A DNA stretch of 19,655 nt from Ettlia oleoabundans (Eukaryota; Chlorophyta; Chlorophyceae; Chlamydomonadales): the NCBI GenBank assembly GCA_019693395.1, contig JAAMXP010001252.1:1-19655 (forward strand). The letters are read 5' to 3'. Every line of letters begins with the position of its first letter. Positions within the stretch are counted from its first letter, which is position 1. The translations under genes and the position numbers were made by a program. Below are positions 8,332 to 19,166 of the stretch, one piece after another. The notes under the pieces were generated by a model, which searched no databases, was not told the DNA's origin, and saw nothing but the letters and a program-made list of their open reading frames with translations.

Positions 8332-11300
8332 GTACGGAGCCATGAACTGGTTCAACCCTTCGCTGCAGCTGCCTGAGACCGAAGCACATGAGTGTGCCAC
8401 CTTGGATCTCCCCTCCTACGGCAGCATATATATTTCAAGTTGCTCTGGCTCTGCCCCCCCGAGCTACACCTTGCAGCCCGACTCACCCACTTTCACCCCC
8501 CCCTCTCCGTGCTTCCACCTGTAAATCATGCAGGGCTGGACTATGAGCGGCTCAAGGTGGAGAAGCTGCTGGAGAGCCGCGCTGCAGCGGATGGCAGCGG
8601 CGAAGAGTTCCTGTGCAAGTTTGAGGGTGCGGGGCTGCTTACCGCCGCTGCCTGAACTCCTGCTGTGCTTTCCACAGCGCAGCAACCAGGCAGCCAGGAA
8701 TGGTTGATAGCCAAGTGATATTTCACGTTGTTGCATCATGCCACTGCCTGGTTGTACCTGCATGCAGGGAAGTCGTACCGTAAGACATGCTGGCTACCCT
8801 ACGATGTGCTGGCAGGTAACCCAGCATCGGCAATGCTGTCGTCGCTTGTTGTTTATCAGCTGAACATGTGGATAGTCTTGGGCGTTGGCTGCTGTTGTTT
8901 GGGAAGCACGTGAAGCTGGGACATCCCAAGCCTTCGCTGCTTCACAGATATCTGTCGGTGCAACCTTTCCATGCGTCCCTGCCCCATGCAGTGGACCGTT
9001 TGCAGCTGGTGCGCAACTTCCAGAAGCGCAAGGCAGCAGGAGAGGTGGACCCCTATGGGGACCTGGTGGAGGGGGTGCACCCAGACTGGTTGCAGGTGGG
9101 TGGCTTTGCTGGTGGGTAGGTGGGTAAGAATCGAAAGAGATAGCATCGCGGTTGGCGGGGTGGCAAATGGCTGTGGTACTTGTACTTGTTGTGTGAACAA
9201 ACCCTGCAGGGGCTTCAGGGGACGAGATGGATCCTGCTGCCAGCATGCGATGTGCCTACTGCGGGAGAAGGGTGCATTGTGTGCCACTGAAAACACATGC
9301 CTGGCTGCCTGCCTCCTGCCCACTAATACGCTTCCTGCCCTGCTCTCGCAGGTGGATCGTGTGATTGCGCAGCGCTCCCGCCTGGGCCGCCACAGCTTCC
9401 TGGTGAAGTGGCGGGGGCTGGGCTATGCGGAGAGTACCTGGGAGACGGAGCGGGACATGCAGGGAGAGGAGGTGCGTCGTTGCGGTGGGATGTGCGGACC
9501 TAGCAGCTCTAGTGCTGTTCGTGTTAACAGTATCGTGTTAACAGTCTGCCTAACCGCAATGGAACTTGCGACAAACTAGTGCTAGATCATGCACATTGCC
9601 TGTGGCATCGTGCAGCTGAAGCTGTAGCTCCGGTCGCTTAGCAAGGGTAGCTGTTAGGCGCTACTCTGGCGTGCTGCCTGGATGTTGTTGTTGCCATCGC
9701 ACACACTGCTGATGCTGCAGGTACACATAGAGCGGTACGAGCGCTATAACACGCTGGCTGAAGACGAGGGGAAGGAGGAGGAGGAGGTGAAGGAGCTGGA
9801 AACAACCCTAGGTGTGGCAGCCAGCTTCCGGCCTGCTTCGGCTTTGTGCTATTTCTATGAGAATCAGAAGTTGACCTATGAAGGAATTGGCTGACTGCTG
9901 CTGCTGGGCAATGCCTGTCCAGAAACGTCGGTGTATGTTTCACCCACAATGCATTATTCAAAGGTTGTTCTAACCTCTCGATAGTTTCCCCCCCTACTGT
10001 CTACATGCAGTGCCCGACTTCCGCAATGGTCGCCAGCTGCGTGACTATCAGATCCTGTCTCTGGAGTGGATGGTGCTCAACTGGAGCCAGGGCCGCAACT
10101 GCATACTGGGAGATGAGGTGTGTGTGGTGGCGACGCCGGTGGAAGTGGTGGTGCTGGTGGTGGGGTGGTGGCTTGCAAGGTGGGGCGGTGGCTGCCGCAT
10201 GAAGACAGGGTTGTGTGGGTGGGAGGCACGACTGTGGCATCAGGCCGACAGTGCCAAATGCAAGCCTGCTTGCTGCCTGTCCAACTTGCTGCCTGTCCAA
10301 CTAGTCATGGTGCATGTCCCTCAATGCAGATGGGCCTGGGCAAGACAGCGCAGTCCATCAGTGTGCTGGCCTACCAGAAGCAGTTCGGCGGCTGCCGTGG
10401 CCCCTTCCTGGGTGAGCGACACACATCCTGGGCTAAATGGGGCGGTACCCCGTGCATTGGTGGATGCAACTCATCCCTTGCAAGCATTGCTTAACAATTC
10501 TGACATCATACCTGAACCTGTCGGCCAACTATTCGCACTCCACTCCACCTACTTACGGCCTGCCCTCTAGTGCAGTGATTGCGCCGTTGACCACGTTGGG
10601 CCACTGGCAGCGCGAGATTGAGACTTGGACCGACATGAACGTGGTGGTGTATGCGGGGGGTGCTGCAGACAGGGAGGTCATTCAGGTGCGGGTGGCAGAC
10701 GGGTTGGCTAGGCAGGGGTGGCAACTGGTCCCAATAAGCTCAGGAAGAGTGACAGGCGCGGCCGGGTGCACAAAGAGTTGCAGGTGGTGGTCAACTGGAA
10801 CTAAACCCCAATTCATGTATGCATGAACTGCAATCTGTGTTCCATGTCTCCTTTTGCCCCGCAGCGTCACGACTTCTTCTTCAGCTCCACAGATGGCAAC
10901 GGGTGCCGCCGTCGTGCCCGCACCTTGAAGCCAAATGTTGTGCTGTCCTCCTATGAAACCGTACTCAAGGACAGGGGCCTGTTCACGGTGGGTGCTGGTT
11001 TAGCAACCGCCTGGGCATAGGCCGTGTCTTTGGTGGTTACCCTCGCCTTTTATAACCCGCAACTCACATACGCTGCCCTATATATCGCAGCCCTGCCCCC
11101 CCCTTCGCTCGGTTGCCATTTGGTTTTTGCACGCTCCAAACCTACTTGGAAATGTCCTCAACCCCAGCAAACATGGGCCAAGGATTCTGCCCTTGCTTAA
11201 GTTATGTGCCAGCCCCATTATCCAGTCAACCTCCCTTTCCTCTCGCCTCCATATGCGTCCGTATTTGTAGGGCATCTGCTGGCAGAGCGTGATCATCGAT

Positions 11301-14300
11301 GAGGCTCACCGCATGAAGTCAACCGCCTCATCCACACGTGCAGTCATAGCTGCTATGGACATACAGTGGCTGCTGCTGCTCACAGGTATGCGCATGCTCT
11401 GGCTGCTGCTGGTCATCTGTGCGCTTGAACGATTTTAAGGGGGTGTTACCTGGCACTGCTGGCTTGGCCTGCACCATGCAGGGGCCTGGCTGGCTGGCTC
11501 CTTCTGCTTAAATGTTGACTGGCAGAGCAATGTGGCACATGCTGGAGTCAACCTGTCGCCAACTGTTGCAAGCTGGGCTGTGTCTTTCCCTTCCAATACT
11601 TCACCGTTTCTTTCACACACTCAGAAAAAACCCGCTCCCCTAGCCTCCTCGTTGCTGTGCTGCGTTACTGTCTCCTTTATCATGCTGCTCCCCTCCACCT
11701 CCATGTTGCAGGCACTCCCGTGCAGAACAACATGCGAGAGCTGTTTGGGATCCTCAATCTGCTGGACCCCACAAGGTTTGCAGGTGATGCAACAGGCTGC
11801 CGGTCATTACGTTTAGTCAGCAGAAACATGTGAACTTCTATCCACCCGGACCGCTGTGTGACTTGGCTCTCTCTCAGGTTACTGACAGGCCGATGCATCA
11901 CACGCACACGCCATCCCAACCAGCATTCGACTCACTTCCACCTCATCATAGAGGTATGTATGTTTACTCCATGCTGCAGACGAGGGCGACTTCCTTGAGC
12001 AGTTTGGCGATGAGCGCACTGGCATGACCCCCGAGCAAGTCAAGGCATTGCAGGTTGGTGTTGAGGCCCGCCCCAATTGCCCGACAAGCCAGGTCTGGCT
12101 TGGTTCCAATATTTAAGCCTGCAATGCGCGCCCTGCTTATGTGTTTGTCCGCTTTACTGGCAGCCCGTTGCCTGCGTGCCTGCCTGCCTTGCCTGGGATC
12201 GCAGGAGGAGCTGCGCCCCGTGCTTCTGCGGCGCATGAAGGAGGATGTTGAGACGCTGCCTGAGAAGGAGGAGGTGAGCGGGCACCCCTGATGGGAGCCT
12301 GGTGCTTTGTTTGCAAGCAGTGTATTTGGCGTGCCAGGCTCGTTGGGCTATTCGCACAAGGCATGTTGCATCGCTTGCATACTCCTGCGTTGTTTGTTCT
12401 AATGGCAAGACCACCAACATCTATTCTACAAATGACACGCGTCATGCTGTGTCTGCTTGGGCCAGGTCATCATCTGGGTCGAGCTGACACCCGAGCAGCG
12501 TGCCTACTACAAGGCCATTTACGAGAACCAGATTGGCACGGTGAGCAGGCGGAAAGCTCCATCTATGCTTAGTGCCTCAGTGAGCGCTAATGCGGAGCCA
12601 CACGTTGCACTTGCATCATGCCCTCAACCTCGTCACAACATCGCTCACTGTTATCACCCTGGTTTTCTGGTTGCGCTGCAGCTGCTTGCCGGCGCCTCCT
12701 CTAAGAACATGCCCAACTTGAGGAACCTGGCCATGGAGCTCCGCAAAGTGTGCTGCCACCCGGTAAGTGAAAGAACAAGCAACTTGCCGAAGCTAGAGTT
12801 TCCTTGAAATGCCAGCAGGCGCGGTATGCCCACCAGGAAGCAATTGGCAGCTTGATGCGTCATATTCAGTCCGTTGGTCCTTATGAGGTTCAGCACAATT
12901 GTGCCATGCAGCTTGGCGTGTATTCATCATGCCGATCTTCTTCTACCAACCTCTTGTGGGCCATTTATAATCACGCTTGCATATTCCCCTGCCCTTCCTC
13001 TTCCAATACTGCAGTTCCTGTGCACCGGTCTTGAGGAGGACATCCAACGGCGCAAGTTGGAGGCGGGGGCTGAGCCCATCAGCGAGCTGGACCAGCTGGT
13101 GCAGGTGAGTGTCACACATTGAAACACTCCGAGCACAAGAGCACCGAGGGTGATATCCCATTGAAACACAGTATGTTTGATGCTTGTGACTTCTCTTCAG
13201 TCTTGGAGTGACAATGCAAGCACGGTTCCAATTTGATTTCAATCTGCACGTGGCTGCATGGTGTTGATGCAGGCCAGCGGCAAGATGGTACTGCTGCACA
13301 AGCTGCTACACAAGCTGCGCAACGAGGGACACAAGGTAGGATGTGTATGGAACAACAGGATTTGGCATCAGCTGTTGGCCTGGAGGGCTACTCTAGCTCA
13401 ACAGCCAGCAGTGATGGACAGCAGGCGCTGAGACTCCGTGGCAGCGTGTGGGCACTCCTGATTGCCGGTAATCCTTAACATCCTTCCTTAACATTGAGGC
13501 AACTCCTGTTGCATCTCTGTGCTGCAGGTTTTGATTTTCTCCCAGTTCAAGGTAATGCCATGGCAGGAGATTGTTTTCTGGTTGCCATGCGTTGCGGATC
13601 ACTTACACTTTCATACGCTCTCCCATCACTAACGTCTGTTCACAATTGGAGGTTGCTGCTCATTCTTCTTCTCAGACAAGCCATATGCCTCCTTCCTTCT
13701 TCACCTTATCACCAATAGATAATGCTAGACGTGCTGGAGGACTACCTGAAGCTGGGCGGCCATCCTTTTGAGCGCATAGACGGATCAACCAGCTCACGTG
13801 ACCGGCAGGCAGCCATAGACCGCTTCTCCAAGGGTGAGGCTGGCTGCCTTTCTCAGCAGCATGTAGGCGTTCGCACAGAATGCATTGGCTGGGCAAAGCA
13901 TGCTATGCTTCTCTGCGGCGAAGGCTGCGCTGCATACGGAGGTAACCGCCATCTGGCCTCTTGATTGGGGACTCAGCATCCCTGCCAACCCTGCAACCGG
14001 GAAGCTGCTGCAGAGGACAGCGATAGCTTTGTATTCTTGCTGTCCACCCGGGCCGGAGGGCAGGGCATCACCCTCACCGCAGCCGACACTTGCATCATCT
14101 TTGACTCCGGTGAGTGCGGTGTGAGGGAGCGCCAAGGGAGCTGACAGGGACGCGGCTGGTGGTCTGTTCTCCCACCGGTTGCGCTTTGAAAGTTGAGTGC
14201 AGGGTGGGGTGGGCAATGCTGCCTCGGTTGCATTTTTGCTGTTGGAATAGCAACGACACTCTTGATGGGATGTTGCTTCCCGGTTGCAAGTGACGAGAGT

Positions 14301-17300
14301 GCTTGTTTGTGGTGATTGCGATCTTACCTGAGCCCCATCATTTGCCCCATATGTCTCTCCCCTTATGCCGCACTGCCTGTCCCCACTTGCCGCAGACTGG
14401 AACCCTCAAAACGACCTCCAGGCCATGGCCCGCTGCCATCGCATTGGTCAGGACAAGGAGGTGACCATCTACCGGCTAGTCAGCAAGAGCAGCTACGAGG
14501 AAAACATTTTCCACATGTCCAGTCGCAAGTACGGTGAGTGGGCGGGCGTGTGCAGAGAGTTATACAGGCGGCTGAGAGGGAGGGTCGCTGATAAACATCG
14601 TGGTGAAGAGCGTCCTCAAACAAGGTTGATGGCCAGTATGTGCAGGCAGGCAGGCAGTAAGGGCCAGCAACCAGCAAACACAGTGTGACCGCCTCTCTCC
14701 CTATACCGAAATGTCAATCCCGCTGCTCCCTGCCTTGCCTGCTGCCTGTTGTGTACGTTCAGGCCTTGATGAGGCTATCCTGGGCAACCTTGGTGCTTCC
14801 GATAGCAGTGGGGCTGGCGGCAACCCTGAGGACGACTCCCGCAAGATTGCCGAGCTGCTCAAGCACGGAGCACACTGGTTGCATAACTTGGATGCAGCCA
14901 ATGAGCAGGTGGGTGACTGCGCATGTCTGTGTGTAGCTGGTATCTTTGTCGAATGTGCCCTTTTCCAAATAGGCTGGGCCAACAGTTCCGTAGCTGGGGT
15001 TTTTGTTGCTGTCTTCACTCCCAACAAGTGGCCATTGCTGTCCTGCCAGTGTAACATGTTCCTGTCAATAACCGACTATCAGGCTGTGTTGCAACATCTG
15101 TTTACACCCAATCTGTCCCGCCGCAGGGTGGTGCATTTGCGTCGGAGGGCATTGATGAGATTTTGCAGGGACGCACAGAGAAGCGACAGATTGGTGGCCG
15201 TGCCGGCAACACCTTCAGTGTGGCAACGTTTGCCGTGGGTGGAAGCACGGTGAGAGGCTGTGGGTGGTGACAGGGCAGCAAGGGTCAGCCATGATGGATT
15301 GGTGATGTAAACTTGTCCTGGGCTGTGGTTTCACAGGAGGTTTTCGCGGCTGACGGCAGCTTGCATCCAAGTCCGGTTTTCAGTGGTGGACCTGGCCGTG
15401 ACTGCCAACATGCCAGAGCTTCAGCGTTGTCCTTCAACCGACATTTCCAATGCATGTGCCCCAATTAAGCAGCTCTCAACAAACCCTCCTGGTGCAGGCG
15501 GGCGGCACCGCTTCTGGGGACGACAAGTCCTACTGGGCCTCGCTGCTGCCTGAAGCGGTGCAGGGGCACAATGCTGTGGAGGCAGCACGCCGTGCGCCTG
15601 TCATCTTGGCGCCGCGTCGCCGCAAGCAAGTGGACTACAAGGGGCAGGCGAGTGGCAGCTGTCGACACCTCTTCGTAGCAGCTGCAGCAGCTGAGGGACC
15701 TGGGGATGGGGATGGCTGCCTTGCTGGATGGCTGGCTCAGCCAATGCTGGCATGATTGTTTTGCTTGTCTCACTATGTTGCTGATTCCAGTGCTGCCGCT
15801 CAGCTGCATGCCATGCAATTCGATCTGCCTCTTTCTTCTCCTTGCAGATGGCAGGGCGCCATCCATCTCGGGACAACCCCCAGGATGACGATGATTTTGT
15901 GATGGACGGGAGTGCGGATGCAGAGGATGATGATGACCTCATGCTGCCAAAGGTGTGTGAGCGTATGTGGGCAGTGATTGAGCGGGGGTGGAGGTCCGTG
16001 TTCTGATGCTGCCAAAGGTGGCGGAGGGGTTGCTGATGACTTGAGACTGCATCATTTGTGCGTACTGTTGTGTTGTGGTTGCTTGGCCCAGTGTGGACAG
16101 CTGTGGTTGCTTGGCTCTCACACCAGCTGGCTGCCTTCTCCTGCCCGCAGGGCAAGAAGCAAAAGAAAGGCAAGGCAGACGAGGGCCCGGCCGTCAAGCG
16201 CTGGCGCAACGAAGAGTTGGCCGCATTCCAGCAGAGCCTGGTGCAGTTTGGGGCGGGGCGGGCTGCGGACGTCAAGCTGGAGGTGAGGCTGGAGAAAGTA
16301 AGAGGAGAAGTGGTCTGGCGCACAGCTGGCATGGCGCTGCTGAACCCGCCGCCTGAATAGCTAGTAGCTACGGCACTGTGGGGATCTTATTGTGATGCCG
16401 GGGCCCCCTTTCTTTGCCCGTTGCCATATATATGCCCTGCAGCTCACCTTAATGCGGCGACACTCTTGCCATTCTGACCCGCTACTGCCCGACAGGCCGC
16501 CCACTCCTTCTTGCATCTCGTCCACCTCTGCCCTCCCTCTGATGTGTGCAGGCCAACCTGCACGAGAGGTCTGTGGAGGAGTGTGCTGAGTTGGAGGCGG
16601 GTATGCTGCGCGCGCTGAGGCACATCGCCCCGCTGGCAGAGCGCCACGAACGTGAGGTGGCGGCGCAGCGCAGGGAGCAGCAGCAACGGCACCAGATCCA
16701 GCAGCAGCCAGCTGCGGCTGGCAACTTGCCGGGCAGCGGCGCCATCGCAGGCGGCAGTACTGCCGTGGCGGGTGTCGCCACGGTTGCGAGCGGCGAGGCT
16801 GGGGCGGGAGGCAAGGTGAAGGGTCACAAGAGGCCCAAGGACAGCTCTGTTCAGGAGGCGCTGCTGGCCTGGGTGGAGGAGGAGATGCAGAAGGCACCAC
16901 CTGCGGTGGCCCAGGTGCGTTGCAGCACTACCAGCAGAAGGCGGCTTGCAGCGCTGGTACGAGTTTGATTACAGCGTGGCACTTTCTTGCCGGGGATTGA
17001 AAATTTCGCTGGTTTGTGGTACCTATGCCGTGCCCTGACGTGATGATTTCACTCACCTCGCTGCTGTGTGGGTCCGCTGCGGCCTGCAGGCGCTGCGCAC
17101 CAAGCAGTTCCTTGACTGGGCAGCACACCACGCTCCCAAGAGCGTAGTGGTGAGTGTGGGTGGGCTGAGGGGTGGTGTGTACCTGGTAGCAGGCACTACG
17201 TTACACCCAATCAACGGTCGGCATTAGAACAAAACATCAAGGCAGCAAGATCCTGGAATTGATAGTTGCACCAATACAATAGAATGCGTTTGTTGCCTCG

Positions 17301-19166
17301 CCTCCCTTTGTTTCATTTTCCTTGTTTGCTATAAACGGTGGGTTGCACAACTGCCCCTCCATGTGTGTGTGGTGTGTGCAGCACCTGGGTCAGTGTGCGG
17401 CTTTGTCCAAGTGGATCAGCCCCGCAGGGGCCAACGAGCTTAGCCCTGGTGGCTCAGATATGGCGCGGCCGCTGCCCTTGTGAGTGTTGTAGCCACCACT
17501 GCTGGTGTGTGGCAGCTTGCACCTTTTGAAAAGCAGGTTAGGGCATAGGGGCCGCTGAGCATTGGGTGTTGTATCGCAAAAGTGTGGGTGCCGGTTTGCC
17601 TGCTTCATCCAACCCTGCACTGTGATGCTATTGGCGACACATTGCCAACCTGCCCATGCTGCCTGCCCCTCGTCTCTGCCCTCTGCAGCCTTCGTGTCAA
17701 GTTCCCGGCCTACTGGTGGCGCGATTCCGACACACGCCTGCTGCTGGAGGCTGTGCATGCGCTGGGTTGGTTGGCACGCAAGGGCAATGCGCAGTCAGAG
17801 ATCCTGAACAAGATCTTGACGGACGAGCGGTGAGCTGGGCACCACTATGTCGAGTACAGCCTGGCTGCCGCCTCAATGGTGGCGATAAATTGTTGTGAAA
17901 GGGCATTCTGCCACACCGTGCAAAGCGCTGGCAGGCTGCACCTGCTGCTGTATCAGAAAAGTTAAAAAAGTGTTGAGCTGGTGATCCCAGCGCTCTCTGG
18001 CTTGAGTCACACACACATTTTGCTGCCTGCAGGTTTGGATTCCACAAGCGTGTCAAGCTCAGGATGGCGCCACCAGCGCCCGCCACCACCGCAGCCGAGC
18101 AGCGACAGCCAGCGGCAGCAGCTGGCGCACCGGAGAATCCAGCACTTGCTGCTGGCGCATCTGTAGTAGAGGAGCCTGCCTGGCCCAAGCTGGTTAGCCA
18201 AGAGGTGAGAACCGCTCCCTGCCTTTGCTGGCCGCCTCCCTTGTCTGCCAAATGTGCTTGTTGGTAAAATAGCTCAGATCACTGCGGGCCGGCCTAACCT
18301 GTTTGCCGCGTGTGCTTTAGAGCTGACGCTGCTCTCTCTTTCAATGCTGCTCAATTTGCCCATGCAGGACTGGAAGGTGCTGCAGAAGCGGCTGCCAGAC
18401 TTCATCGGCGCCTTGTTGCAAGCGCTGGTGCAGCCACAGCCGGCGCCGCCAAAGCACGGGTGAGCGATGCATGGAGCGGGCGCAATTGTGATTGCTCTCT
18501 GTATTATTTGTTCCGTCGCAAAATGTCTTTGCTTGTTGTTTCTATGTCAGTGCCGCTTCCCGCTCTGCTTCTCCTTATGGCTGCAGCTTCAGCGGCGGCA
18601 AGGCCTCCGTGGCTCCTGCTGGCGGTGTGCAGCGCCCAGGCGCTGTGCAGGGTGGTTCTGCAAGGCCCGAGCCGGCGGCAAGTACTGCCGCCGCGGCTGC
18701 AACGGCGGCTGGTGCTGGCAAGCCAGGCGTAGGTCCGGCCTCAGACATCACCCCACCGCATGGCAGCACCGCCAATGGCCCAGGTGCTGCCATAGCCACT
18801 GCCTACACCAACCCGCTCACCTCCCGGGGTGGTTGTGCTAACGGAAGCAGCGAGAAGATGCCAGCAGTGGCTGCAGCGGCGGCCAAGGCGGGCTCAGGCA
18901 GCAAGGCCGGCGGCGGAAGCGCCCGTAAGCCGCAACTGCCGCTGCACCCCAGCACAGGGCCCAAGGCCAAGGGCAAGGGCACACAGCAGTCAATCATGGG
19001 TTTCTTTGCAAAGAAACAAGCGATAGCAGCTGCGGCCGCAGCGGGTGCAGGCCCCAGCCAGCCTGCCGGGGGGGACTCCCCGGGCCACAAGGAAAACCAG
19101 CCAGCAACAGCTGGGGGCAGCAGCAGGCGTGAGGAGGCGGGCGATGAGGTGATCGTGGTCGACTGA
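6237..19166 (+). CDS. CHD-family (chromodomain-helicase-DNA-binding) SNF2 chromatin remodeler
   Basis: Thirty-nine exons join with consistent phase to 1744 aa: 6237-6439, 6614-6922, 7150-7304, 7490-7650, 7827-8007, 8194-8331, 8534-8626, 8768-8815, 8992-9095, 9352-9471, 9721-9811, 10011-10117, 10330-10411, 10576-10685, 10865-10987, 11271-11385, 11712-11783, 11980-12053, 12205-12273, 12466-12540, 12682-12762, 13015-13104, 13273-13335, 13528-13551, 13719-13833, 14014-14109, 14396-14533, 14763-14908, 15127-15249, 15498-15647, 15848-15952, 16151-16282, 16552-16914, 17090-17149, 17382-17479, 17689-17829, 18033-18204, 18368-18459, 18551-19166. An in-frame TAG lies 12 bases before the ATG. The protein is a nuclear ATPase expected to slide or rebuild nucleosomes. 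Order: acidic N-terminus (1-382), double chromodomain (383-504), ATPase (535-1012), SANT/SLIDE-like region (about 1188-1451), and a disordered tail with PIP, KEN and SIM-like motifs. There is no PHD finger. Remembered sequence resemblance is closest to CHD6-9. Intron 30 uses a GC donor. A small extra exon near 15337-15375 is possible. Confidence 0.9.
8534..9471 (+). other. CHD tandem chromodomains (exons 7-10, residues 383-504)
   Basis: Chromodomain 1 spans exons 7-8 (VEKLLESR, then [17 protein letters not shown]). The linker is in exon 9 (LVRNFQKRK to HPDWLQ). Chromodomain 2 is in exon 10 (VDRVIAQR, then [16 protein letters not shown]). Chromodomain 2 keeps the standard VKWxGxxY...TWE core. 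Chromodomain 1 has CKFEG where VKWKG is usual, and CW-LP where NTWEP is usual, so its methyl-lysine pocket may be altered. The HPDWLQVDRVI linker is typical of CHD tandem chromodomains. Confidence 0.85.
9519..9545. repeat. Tandem 13-base repeat in CHD intron 10
   Basis: TCGTGTTAACAGT occurs at 9519-9531 and again at 9533-9545, a perfect pair with a one-base spacer. It is intronic with no evident role. Confidence 0.85.
10011..14533 (+). other. CHD SNF2 ATPase/translocase core (exons 12-27, residues 535-1012)
   Basis: All main helicase motifs are intact. Motif I is DEMGLGKT, split by intron 12, with GLGKT at residues 572-576. Motif Ia is [15 protein letters not shown]. Motif II is IIDEAHR, DEAH at 685-688. 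Motif III is LLLTGTPVQNN. Motif IV is VLIFSQF, largely encoded by a 24-base exon. Motif V is [16 protein letters not shown]. Motif VI is [11 protein letters not shown], ending at residue 985. With no catalytic residue missing, the enzyme should hydrolyse ATP and translocate on DNA. Confidence 0.93.
10269..10300. repeat. Perfect 16-base tandem duplication in CHD intron 12
   Basis: CTTGCTGCCTGTCCAA is repeated head to tail twice, near the intron's 3' end. The 5' half of the same intron (about 10118-10190) is very rich in GGTGG-type triplets on the plus strand. Both are likely replication-slippage products. Confidence 0.85.
14763..18204 (+). other. CHD post-ATPase bridge and SANT/SLIDE-like region (exons 28-37)
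   Basis: Exons 28-31 carry a GLDEAIL start, [12 protein letters not shown], then [10 protein letters not shown] and FSVATFAV. After these come a [13 protein letters not shown] segment and PRRRKQVDY, the order of the bridge that follows the ATPase in CHD6-9. Exons 32-33 ([19 protein letters not shown]...) look like a SANT-type helical module. Exon 33 then runs into a Gln/Ala/Gly-rich linker. Exon 36 has [23 protein letters not shown], the pattern of the SLIDE domain, which binds linker DNA. The assignment of SANT and SLIDE is by remembered pattern and is less certain than the ATPase. Confidence 0.65.
15941..16020. repeat. 15-base direct repeat that copies the exon 31 donor site
   Basis: ATGCTGCCAAAGGTG occurs at 15941-15955, spanning the end of exon 31 and its GT donor, and again at 16006-16020 inside intron 31. 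The second copy recreates the exon end plus GT, 65 bases downstream. Using it would keep 65 bases of intron and run into an in-frame TGA at about 16003-16005, so it would give an unproductive transcript. Confidence 0.8.
18984..19007 (+). other. PIP box (PCNA-interacting motif) in the CHD tail
   Basis: The codons read QQSIMGFF (residues 1685-1692), preceded by KGKGT and followed by AKK. This is an exact match to the PIP-box pattern Q-x-x-(I/L/M)-x-x-F-F with basic flanks, and is close in form to the PIP box of DNA polymerase delta subunit POLD3. It lies in a disordered, Ala/Gly-rich tail, as functional PIP boxes do. PCNA binding is inferred from the motif. Confidence 0.8.
19089..19097 (+). other. 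KEN motif in the CHD tail
   Basis: Lys-Glu-Asn at residues 1720-1722, followed by QP, lies in a disordered region 28 residues after the PIP box. KEN boxes are recognised by APC/C with Cdh1 for destruction at mitotic exit and in G1. A three-residue motif can occur by chance, so this is only suggestive. Confidence 0.45.
19143..19163 (+). other. C-terminal SUMO-interaction-like motif in the CHD tail
   Basis: The last seven residues are DEVIVVD (1738-1744) directly before the TGA. Four aliphatic residues flanked by acidic ones fit the SUMO-interaction motif pattern. Yeast Srs2 ends in a similar aliphatic/acidic stretch that binds SUMO on PCNA. Binding is inferred. Confidence 0.6.

Noticed and set aside
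15337..15375. Extra CHD exon after exon 29 ([13 protein letters not shown])
   Set aside because: An acceptor is present and the frame is open, but the donor is weak, and family spacing fits direct joining of exon 29 to exon 30.
15601..16332. Long 243-codon minus-strand open frame
   Set aside because: Antisense to CHD exons 30-32; composition is that of a reverse-strand shadow with no recognisable domain.
18551..19166. The PIP-box exon as a separate gene, such as a POLD3-like polymerase subunit
   Set aside because: It has no start codon of its own in good context. It begins at a clean acceptor whose phase matches exon 38, and the decayed copy at the left also covers only this exon.
6237..19166. 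PICKLE/Mi-2 assignment for the CHD gene
   Set aside because: The linker LQVDRVI is compatible with Mi-2, but there is no PHD finger, and the motif VI and post-ATPase sequence follow CHD6-9 better. Kept as CHD-family with a subfamily III leaning.
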